This document shows, one piece after another, positions 42,451 to 48,595 of a DNA stretch of 48,595 bases. The notes beneath the pieces were generated by a model. That model did no database searches, was not told the origin of the DNA, and saw only the letters and a list, made by a program, of their open reading frames with translations. Each line of letters starts with the position of its first letter. Within the stretch, counting starts at the first letter, position 1. The stretch comes from Mycoplasmatota bacterium (lineage in GTDB: Bacteria > Bacillota_I > Bacilli_A > Izemoplasmatales > Izemoplasmataceae), in contig JAUVLT010000005.1 of the NCBI GenBank assembly GCA_030600605.1, forward strand, positions 1-48,595, read 5' to 3'. The position numbers and the translations under genes are program-made.

Positions 42451-42783
42451 TTATTTGTCGTTTTTTGTATTGATGAATGTAATCTTTTCAGCAACAATTT
42501 CTGGGTAGGAAAATGATTTGCCATCCTCATATTCATAGTATTTTTGTGATAATCTAGCCTTAACACCAACTGTCGAGCCTTTTTTACAATATTCTACTGT
42601 GTTTTCAGCAATACCACTCCATAAAGTGCATTTTAGAAAATCAGTATCATATTCACCACTTTCAGAATTTTTAAACCCTCTTTGAATTGCTAATGTGATA
42701 GTTGTAACTATTCGACCATCATCAAGAGTTCTCAATTCTGGATCATATACTAAACGACCTACTAAGATAACTTGGTTTAACAT
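42451..42783 (-). CDS. ssb: Short single-stranded DNA-binding protein
   Basis: 110-residue OB-fold protein. The N-terminus MLNQVILVGRLVYDPELRTLDDGR, then VTTITLAIQRGFKNSESGEYDTDFLKCTLWSGIAENTVEYCKKGS, form the complete OB fold. The disordered linker and acidic tip (DDDIPF-like) of the essential SSB are missing: the protein ends KITFINTKNDK. It therefore resembles the shorter second paralogue (SsbB/YwpH type, linked with competence in Bacillus). A full-length SSB should be encoded with rpsF/rpsR elsewhere. AAGGAGGT gives a clear start. It is monocistronic. Confidence 0.93.
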   Translation of the reverse strand: MLNQVILVGRLVYDPELRTLDDGRIVTTITLAIQRGFKNSESGEYDTDFLKCTLWSGIAENTVEYCKKGSTVGVKARLSQKYYEYEDGKSFSYPEIVAEKITFINTKNDK

Positions 42784-42954
42784 AGTACCTCCTTTTTTGT
42801 AATTATAGCTTCATAATGAAATAATTCTTATTTGCAATAAAGAGGTATTTTGTTATGTTTAAGATTGATTTTTATAAAAATAGTGTTTTTTTGAAGAGAA
42901 AATGTTATTTATGGATAGAGTCCTTAAAAACTTTATCTAATTTTTTAATTTTCG

Positions 42955-42980
42955 CAAAAAAAAAGAACTTTTTAGTTCTT
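42955..42980 (-). terminator. Terminator after lemA
   Basis: On the - strand AAGAACT/AGTTCTT with loop AAAA, followed by a run of T. Confidence 0.78.
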
Positions 42981-42984
42981 CTTT

Positions 42985-43548
42985 TTAGAAATTAATTTCA
43001 ACATCACTTGTTTTTGAAATATCTGCTTCAAAGAATTCCTTTTTAGCAATATGTACCATTCCAGCAACAATGCTAGTTGGGAAAGTAACAATCATTGAAT
43101 TAATTCTAGAAACATTAGAGTTGTAAACTCTTCTTGATGCTTGAAGATGCTCTTCAACATCAGCAATTGATTTTTGTAAGTTAGAAAATAATTTTTCTGC
43201 TTTTAAATCAGGATATGCTTCAACAGCAATATTAATTCCTGATTGAACTGCGTCCATTTTCCCCATAAATTCTTGTTTTTCTTGTAAAGATAATTTTTTA
43301 GGTAATCCAGCACGCCATTTAGTTACATTTTCAAAAGTTTCTGCTTCATGTTTGGCATATCCTTTTACAGTATTAACCAATTTTGTTAGCACATCAAAAC
43401 GTTTTGTTAATGCAACATCAATTCCCGATTCTGCTTCCTCTACTTTAACTTCTAGTTGTCGCAAGGTATTCATTGCATTTATAAACCATATTGCTGGTGC
43501 GACAATTAAGATGACTATTACGATTGCAGTTATTACTAATGGCTCCAT
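42985..43548 (-). CDS. lemA: LemA family protein
   Basis: 187-residue protein with one N-terminal membrane helix (VITAIVIVILIVAPAIWFI), then the all-helical LemA domain on one side of the membrane: NAMNTLRQLEVKVEEAESGIDVALTKRFDVLTKLV, YPDLKAEKLFSNLQKSIADVEEHLQASRRVYNSNVSRIN and FPTSIVAGM. Its molecular role is unknown. The ribosome site AAGGAG lies in the last codons of the upstream gene, and ATG 43548 is 9 bases after it; the track's GTG 43557 is not preferred. It always seems paired with the DUF3137 gene just upstream, suggesting a shared membrane complex. Confidence 0.94.
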   Translation of the reverse strand: MEPLVITAIVIVILIVAPAIWFINAMNTLRQLEVKVEEAESGIDVALTKRFDVLTKLVNTVKGYAKHEAETFENVTKWRAGLPKKLSLQEKQEFMGKMDAVQSGINIAVEAYPDLKAEKLFSNLQKSIADVEEHLQASRRVYNSNVSRINSMIVTFPTSIVAGMVHIAKKEFFEADISKTSDVEINF

Positions 43549-43553
43549 TAATC

Positions 43554-44423
43554 TCACTCCTTCTTATAGATATCGTTATTTAGTTTTAATTCTGTTACTA
43601 TTTCTTTAATTACTAATAATTCTCTCTTAAATTCATTAAAAGTTTGTTGATTTAACTCTCGAAACATTTTTAATTCAAAAGTATCTCTAAAATTATTGAT
43701 ACCGATGTAAAGAAAATTATCAATAAATGAAAAACCAATTTGACCTTTATTATTTTTTTCAAATTTTCGTATTGCTTCCATAAAGTGTGGTGTTAAAACA
43801 TAAAAAGCTGTATGTTCACTTGTACAATATGTTTTAAACTTTTTATTGAAATCAACACTTTCTAGTTTTATTTTCTTGTATCTTCTATTTTTGGTAGGAC
43901 GACCTTTTTCTAAAACTTGTAAGTATCCCTCAAATGATTTATTGAACTCAAATCTGAATACTCTTCCTAAAAAGTATGTTACATAAGTCGTTCTAGTACC
44001 ATTTTTAGTACGCTCAACATGTCTTTCTTGTAAGCTAACATCACTTGATATAAAATCGACACCGTCCATTTTACCAGATAAGTAATCTTCAGATTTAAAT
44101 CGATCTGCAGATTTTAGAAATTCTGTCGCATAGACAATACCTTGTGATAATCCTCTATCTGGTTCAAATTTTCCGTTATCTACGAATGATACAATCATAT
44201 CACGTAGTACTTCTACTTTAAATCTTTTACTCAATTGAGAGAAGTTGCTCGCTCCAATAATTGTTATAATTACTCCTGGTATTAATAGAAACAATCCATA
44301 AGGCCCATAATCAATTAAAAGTACAAAAAGGAATAATCCTAGTATTGCTATGGCTGTACCAATAATTACTTTTGTTTCAGTTTTTTTCTTTAGTTTTTGA
44401 AATTTTTGAAGTTTATCTTCCAT
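43554..44423 (-). CDS. DUF3137 family membrane protein
   Basis: 289 residues. Two close hydrophobic helices at about residues 19-37 and 41-58 follow a charged N-terminus (KLQKFQKLKKKTETK). The long cytoplasmic-looking C-terminal part has strands with aromatic residues, including YFLGRVFRFEFNKSFEGYLQVL, TSEHTAFYVLTPHFMEAI and IGFSFIDNFLYIGINN, which match the DUF3137 pattern of proteins encoded next to lemA. Function is unknown. GAGGAGG precedes the ATG. Its stop lies five bases before the lemA start, so translation is coupled and a partnership with LemA is likely. Confidence 0.85.
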   Translation of the reverse strand: MEDKLQKFQKLKKKTETKVIIGTAIAILGLFLFVLLIDYGPYGLFLLIPGVIITIIGASNFSQLSKRFKVEVLRDMIVSFVDNGKFEPDRGLSQGIVYATEFLKSADRFKSEDYLSGKMDGVDFISSDVSLQERHVERTKNGTRTTYVTYFLGRVFRFEFNKSFEGYLQVLEKGRPTKNRRYKKIKLESVDFNKKFKTYCTSEHTAFYVLTPHFMEAIRKFEKNNKGQIGFSFIDNFLYIGINNFRDTFELKMFRELNQQTFNEFKRELLVIKEIVTELKLNNDIYKKE

Positions 44424-44474
44424 GTATGCGCCTCCTCAGTCTATTCTACATCAAAGAGCCTAAAAAATAAACAA

Positions 44475-45965
44475 TTATTTGAAGGTTCTTGTAGCGTTAA
44501 CAGCCTTTTGCCAATTGGCATATAAATTACTTCTTTCAGCTTCTTTCATCTTTGGAAGAAAATGTTTATCTAAAATAACTATTTTTTCAAGTTCTTTAGT
44601 ATTTTTGTAAAACTTTGTAGCTAATCCACTTATAAATGCAGCGCCTAATGCGGTTGATTCATTAACTTTTGGTCTAATAATTTCGATATCTAGGATATCA
44701 CTTTGAAACTGCATTAAAAAATTATTTAATGAGGCACCACCATCAACTTTTAAAATCTTAGGAGGTATTTTAGATTCAAGTGCCATTATATCAATAACAT
44801 CTTTAGTTTGGTATGCGAGTGATTCTAAAGTAGCTCTTGTAATATGAGCAACCGTAGTTCCTCTTGTTAATCCAAATATTGCACCTTTTACTTCTGCATC
44901 CCAGTAAGGTGTTCCAAGACCTACAAAAGCTGGAACAATGTAAACACCATAATTACTATTAACGCTCTGAGCTAGTACTTCAGATTCAGCTGCCTCTTCA
45001 AAGAAATTAAGAGAATCTCTTAGCCACTGGATAGCACTACCAGCAACAAAAACACTACCTTCAAGAGCGTAAGTAATTTCTCCGTCAATTGAATAAGCGA
45101 TAGTTGTTAGTAATCCTTTTTTTGATAGTGTTGGAGTAGTTCCTGTATTCATCAACATGAAACATCCTGTTCCATAAGTGTTTTTGATACTACCTTTTTC
45201 TAAACATAATTGTCCAAATAAAGCAGCTTGTTGATCTCCTAATATCCCTGCAATTGGTATTTCTACTCCAAAAAATGATTGTCTTGCAGTTATTCCGAAA
45301 ATACTATTTGAATCACACACTTCGGGTAAAATATTATTATTAATTTCTAAAATATCTAGAAGTTCTTGGTCCCACTTTTTATCAAAGATATTATAAATTA
45401 ACGTTCTTGAAGCATTTGTATGGTCAGTTTTATGGATTTTATTACCGGTTAATTTGTATAAAAGCCAAGTATCTATTGTTCCAAACATTAAATTTCCTTT
45501 TGACATAAGCTCTTTTGTTCCTTTAATATTGTCGAGAATCCATTTGATTTTTGTACCTGAAAAGTAAGGATCTATTAGTAGTCCAGTTTTTTCTTTAAAT
45601 AGGTTATTTAGATTTTTTTTCTTTAAATCAGAACAAATATTATTACTTTGTTTTGATTGCCAGACAATGGCGTTATAAATTGGGTTTCCAGTTCTTCTAT
45701 CCCATAAAACAGTTGTTTCTCTTTGATTAGTAATTCCAATACTGCTAATTTCTTCGGGCATAATTTCAGCAATGGCAATACATTCAGCTAAAGTAGCTAA
45801 TACTGATGTCCAAATATCATCAGCATCTTGTTCAACATAATCTGCTTGTTGGTAAATCATTTTAAGTTCTTTTTGACTTGAACTAACTATTTCTCCTTTT
45901 TTGTTAAATAGAATTGCTCTTGAAGATGTTGTGCCTTGATCAATTGCCATAATATACTTTTTCAA
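44475..45965 (-). CDS. glpK: Glycerol kinase, TTG start
   Basis: FGGY-family kinase (496 residues) phosphorylating glycerol to glycerol-3-phosphate. The N-terminus [67 protein letters not shown] and [19 protein letters not shown] are diagnostic. The track begins at a GTG inside the ribosome site; GAGGTGG is followed at proper distance by TTG 45965, giving the usual start (M)KKYI. The His that PTS HPr phosphorylates in Firmicutes GlpK (in a HTNASRT context, [15 protein letters not shown] here) appears shifted, so HPr control is uncertain. No glpF or glpD is adjacent. Confidence 0.95.
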   Translation of the reverse strand: MKKYIMAIDQGTTSSRAILFNKKGEIVSSSQKELKMIYQQADYVEQDADDIWTSVLATLAECIAIAEIMPEEISSIGITNQRETTVLWDRRTGNPIYNAIVWQSKQSNNICSDLKKKNLNNLFKEKTGLLIDPYFSGTKIKWILDNIKGTKELMSKGNLMFGTIDTWLLYKLTGNKIHKTDHTNASRTLIYNIFDKKWDQELLDILEINNNILPEVCDSNSIFGITARQSFFGVEIPIAGILGDQQAALFGQLCLEKGSIKNTYGTGCFMLMNTGTTPTLSKKGLLTTIAYSIDGEITYALEGSVFVAGSAIQWLRDSLNFFEEAAESEVLAQSVNSNYGVYIVPAFVGLGTPYWDAEVKGAIFGLTRGTTVAHITRATLESLAYQTKDVIDIMALESKIPPKILKVDGGASLNNFLMQFQSDILDIEIIRPKVNESTALGAAFISGLATKFYKNTKELEKIVILDKHFLPKMKEAERSNLYANWQKAVNATRTFK

Positions 45966-46061
45966 TAAGACCACCTCTTTATCCCTATTTTAACAAAATA
46001 ATACATTTTTTGAAAAGTAATTCAAAAAAATATGATATAATTGTCATTAGAAGGTGATATG

Positions 46062-46991
46062 ATGGAAAAAGAATTTATGCTTATTGATCCATATGAAAAT
46101 GAGTTATTTACTTATTTATGGACGCCAGATACAGAAAAGCCAAAGGGTGTAGTTCAAATTATACATGGAGCAAGTGAACATGTAGGAAGATATAAAGAAT
46201 TTGCTTTATATCTTAATTCTATTGGATTGATAGTGATTGGGAATGACCATTTGGGTCACGGAAGAACAGCTGAAGATAGTGAGTATGTTTATTTTGCTGA
46301 TAGTATTGGATTTCATAAAGTATATGAGGGAGTAAAGACGGTTAGAGATTATATTGAGGAGCATTATCCTACTCTTCCAGTTATTATGTTTGCTCATTCA
46401 ATGGGATCATTTATTGGAAGATATGCAATTTTATATGATCAAAAAAGATATGATCAAGCAATTTTCTCTGGAACTGGATGGTTTAATCCTTTGAGAATAT
46501 ATTTATCAATTGGACTTGCAAACCTAATTGTTCGTTCTAGAGGAAAAAAACATGTAAGTGAGTATTATAATGATCATATAGCTAACGGAGCAATTCGCTC
46601 GATGAAAAAAAATGGGATTATTAATAAACGAGTAGAATGGCTTACCACAGATCGAGAAAAACAAAGAGAGTTTGAAAATTCAGAATTATGTGGAAAACCT
46701 TTTACAATTGGTGCTCATCTTGATTTATTACGATTTGTTCTTGAAATTCAAGATAAAAAAAGAATTAAGGATAGCGCTTCAAGTACTGCTATTTACTTTA
46801 TTAGTGGTGAACTTGATGCTTTAGGTGGATATGGACATGCTATTAAAAGGTTATATCAATATTATAGAGATTGTGGATATTCTAATGTTAAATATACTGT
46901 TTTAAATAATGCTAGACATGAAGTTATTAATGAAATAGAACGTGAAAATATTTATGTTCAACTCGGTAATTGGATAATTAAGAATTTATAA
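46062..46991 (+). CDS. Alpha/beta hydrolase (monoacylglycerol lipase / lysophospholipase type)
   Basis: 309-residue cytoplasmic serine hydrolase of the Hydrolase_4 (serine aminopeptidase S33-like) family. The oxyanion region is IIHGASEHVGRYKEFA, the NDHLGHGRTA loop is typical, and the nucleophile elbow AHSMGSF has Ser113. The late SGELDALGGYG supplies the Asp and NARHEVINE the His. Natural substrates are probably monoglycerides or lysophospholipids. GAAGGTGAT precedes two ATGs; 46062 has the better spacing, and the track's TTG 46041 is dropped. It is divergent from glpK, so glycerol freed here could be phosphorylated by GlpK. Confidence 0.9.
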   Translation: MEKEFMLIDPYENELFTYLWTPDTEKPKGVVQIIHGASEHVGRYKEFALYLNSIGLIVIGNDHLGHGRTAEDSEYVYFADSIGFHKVYEGVKTVRDYIEEHYPTLPVIMFAHSMGSFIGRYAILYDQKRYDQAIFSGTGWFNPLRIYLSIGLANLIVRSRGKKHVSEYYNDHIANGAIRSMKKNGIINKRVEWLTTDREKQREFENSELCGKPFTIGAHLDLLRFVLEIQDKKRIKDSASSTAIYFISGELDALGGYGHAIKRLYQYYRDCGYSNVKYTVLNNARHEVINEIERENIYVQLGNWIIKNL

Positions 46992-47022
46992 TAAAAAATG
47001 ATGCTCAGGCATCATTTTTTTT
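46992..47022. terminator. Bidirectional terminator, hydrolase / M16 peptidase
   Basis: AAAAATGATGC/GCATCATTTTT with a TCAG loop and T-runs. The final codons and TGA stop of the minus-strand peptidase gene lie within the hairpin. Confidence 0.9.
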
Positions 47023-48297
47023 AGGAAATGTAATTATTGAACTGTAGGCTGCTTCTTTTTCGAAATAGCTTTTTGCTTTATTAATATCGTCAATTGTTAT
47101 TGAATCAGCAATATCTAGTATATTAAATAATGAAGAACCTACATAGTAATATTTGGTAAATTGATTAGCAATATATTCCAAACTATTCAAAGCTTGAATA
47201 AAGCCACCAATAATTTGTTTTTTTGTTCTTTTAAAATCTTCTATATTAATTTTTAAGCCTTCTAAATTTTGAAATATTTCTTTTAATGTTGTATGTAATT
47301 CTTTGGGAAAATAAGTTTCACTACCGACTAAGAAATAGCCATAAGTTTCTTCAAAAGTTATGTCAATTCCAAAACTATCATTTATTAGCCCATCATTGAT
47401 TAAATGCCTATAATTAGAGGTGCTTTTTCCGATGATTAAATCGATTAAGATGGCCATAATTAATTCTTTTTTCAAGATGTTTTCTTTTGTTAAATTTGTT
47501 GGCATTTGTTTGATTGCTAATAAGTAATTAGGAATGATAATTTCAAGATTAATTTCACTCTTGTTTTTATAAACAATATCGTTTTGAGGTGGAATAATAC
47601 TAATGTTGTGATAATCATTAGAAAAGATAACATTTTTTTGATTATTTCGGATAAACTCAATAATATTTGTTGCTTGAAAGTTACCAGTAATGAATAATAC
47701 CATATTACTAGGACTATAAAATGTTTGATGTGTTTTGTTTAGGATATCAACATTAATTGTTTTTATTGAGTCTTCTGTTCCTAAAATATCATGTCTAATT
47801 GGATGATCTTTGTAAATATTTTTTAGTAGATGCATATACGCAACAGTGTTTGGATCATCTTCATACATTTTTATTTCTTGAGTAATAATTCCTTTCTCTT
47901 TTTCGACACCTTTATCTGTGAATAATGGATATTGAACGAAATCTAATAGTAATTCAATATTTTTTTCTAAATTAGCAGTACATGAAAACATGTAGGTTGT
48001 ACGGTTATTTTGAGTAAATGCATTTACACTAGCTTGATTCATTGCAAACAGTGCTGAGACGTCTTTGTTATTTTGTTCAAACAGTTTATGTTCTAAGAAA
48101 TGAGCAATTCCTAAAGGTAAGTCAACTATCTTACCATTGTTATCTTGAATATGTGTGTCAATAGAACCAAGGTTAGTTGAAAAAGTTACGAAAGATTTGT
48201 GAAATCCTTTTTTAGGTAATAAGAATACATTTAGTCCATTATCTAGTACTTCGTGATATAGGACTTCTTTTATTTTAGGATATACATTTTTATTCAT
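47005..48297 (-). CDS. M16 family zinc metallopeptidase (YmfH-like)
   Basis: 430-residue pitrilysin-class peptidase. The inverted zinc motif HFLEH is at residues 66-70, with the third ligand Glu about 75 residues on in ITQEIKMYEDDP. NAFTQNNRTTYMFSC is the usual following strand, and the C-terminal non-catalytic domain is complete. The YmfF/YmfH pair in Bacillus forms a two-gene M16 unit whose substrates are not well known. Start: AAGGG stands right against the track's ATG 48306 but 10 bases before ATG 48297, so the latter is chosen; it overlaps the end of the upstream gene by 8 bases. Confidence 0.93.
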   Translation of the reverse strand: MNKNVYPKIKEVLYHEVLDNGLNVFLLPKKGFHKSFVTFSTNLGSIDTHIQDNNGKIVDLPLGIAHFLEHKLFEQNNKDVSALFAMNQASVNAFTQNNRTTYMFSCTANLEKNIELLLDFVQYPLFTDKGVEKEKGIITQEIKMYEDDPNTVAYMHLLKNIYKDHPIRHDILGTEDSIKTINVDILNKTHQTFYSPSNMVLFITGNFQATNIIEFIRNNQKNVIFSNDYHNISIIPPQNDIVYKNKSEINLEIIIPNYLLAIKQMPTNLTKENILKKELIMAILIDLIIGKSTSNYRHLINDGLINDSFGIDITFEETYGYFLVGSETYFPKELHTTLKEIFQNLEGLKINIEDFKRTKKQIIGGFIQALNSLEYIANQFTKYYYVGSSLFNILDIADSITIDDINKAKSYFEKEAAYSSIITFPKKNDA

Positions 48298-48595
48298 CTT
48301 TATCATCCCTTAATAAAAAGATTGTATCTTTTCTTAGATTTTTAGCAATAGTAGCTACATTTTTCTTAGTAACTAAATTAAGTTTATTGATTAGCTTATC
48401 GGGATTAAACTGATTATTAAATAATGAATCACGATTAAGCCTTGCCGCAATACCTAAATTTGAATCTAAACTTTCTATTAATGCATTTGTTTGGATAGTT
48501 TTAGCTAATTTTAAGGTATCATCGGAATAATCTTCATTGATGATTTTAGTAATAAGATTATCAATAGTTTCTAAGACTATTATATAATCTTCTTT
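48290..48595 (-). CDS. C-terminal part of a second M16 family peptidase (YmfF-like), cut by window edge
   Basis: The frame is open from base 48595 through 101 codons to TAA (48290-48292); it is missing from the ORF track because no start codon is within the window. The sequence (LDSNLGIAARLNRDSLFNNQFNPDKLINKLNLVTKKNVATIAKNL then KDTIFLLRDD) resembles the last C-terminal helices of M16 proteins. Order and overlap with the HFLEH-containing gene downstream fit a YmfF-YmfH operon, in which this upstream member usually lacks the zinc motif. Its catalytic state cannot be seen here. Confidence 0.8.
   Translation of the reverse strand, partial: KEDYIIVLETIDNLITKIINEDYSDDTLKLAKTIQTNALIESLDSNLGIAARLNRDSLFNNQFNPDKLINKLNLVTKKNVATIAKNLRKDTIFLLRDDKDE

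Noticed and set aside
42318-42569. 83-residue - strand ORF after ssb
   Set aside because: It overlaps ssb in another frame and passes through the ssb terminator; composition is unlike a real protein.
1-48595. Reassigned TGA (Trp) code, CRISPR arrays, prophage or insertion sequences
   Set aside because: TGA is used as stop in several confidently placed genes and Trp is TGG. No spaced direct repeats, transposase, integrase or phage structural genes were seen.

Overview
The window is low-GC chromosomal DNA from a bacterium of the Firmicutes/Mycoplasmatota side of the tree. Evidence is the strong AT bias, AGGAGG-type ribosome sites, Firmicutes-style regulation (T-box before valS, L21-type leader before rplU, TPP riboswitch before thiT), RNase J, RecU and a Bacillus-like dif site. 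The genetic code is standard: TGA ends several genes and Trp is TGG, so this is not a Mycoplasma or Spiroplasma. An Izemoplasma/Haloplasma/Acholeplasma-like or Erysipelotrichia-like relative would fit, but the lineage is inferred.

Layout. From 1 to 14432 almost every gene is on the + strand: threonine aldolase (cut by the window edge), engB, tRNA-Lys, a T-box-controlled valS-folC-radC run, rplU-rpmA, GNAT-DsrE-kinase-obg, a group of unknown membrane/envelope genes with a broken lipoprotein gene, and ruvA. From 14484 to the end most genes are on the - strand: asparaginase, nadA-nadB-PHP phosphatase, a DUF134/NifX/MinD-ferredoxin cluster, a nucleoside-type BMP/ABC importer, RNase J, glgA-glgC, thiT, pyrimidine nucleoside phosphorylase, thyA-folA-plsC, ssb, DUF3137-lemA, glpK and a pair of M16 peptidases. 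Scattered + genes on this side are rarA, an MFS-type transporter, recU, a GGDEF cyclase and an alpha/beta hydrolase.

The two arms converge on a 1.04 kb non-coding stretch (15462-16499). It holds a near-perfect XerC/XerD dif site (16177-16204), inverted copies of purine-rich octamers on either side, a 16-bp palindrome, two DnaA-box-like sequences, and a visible change from G-rich to C-rich on the + strand. This is very probably the replication terminus and chromosome-dimer resolution site, and it explains the gene-strand switch.

Functional themes: nucleotide and cofactor supply (nucleoside uptake, Pdp, ThyA/DHFR, FolC, NAD from aspartate, thiamine uptake), glycogen synthesis, glycerol use, translation (ValS, L21, L27, Obg, EngB) and recombination/repair (RuvA, RecU, RarA, RadC). 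The least understood parts are the DUF134/NifX/MinD cluster with its palindromic operator, the membrane genes at 11368-14432, and the small decayed genes near 7.4-7.7 kb and 13.2 kb.
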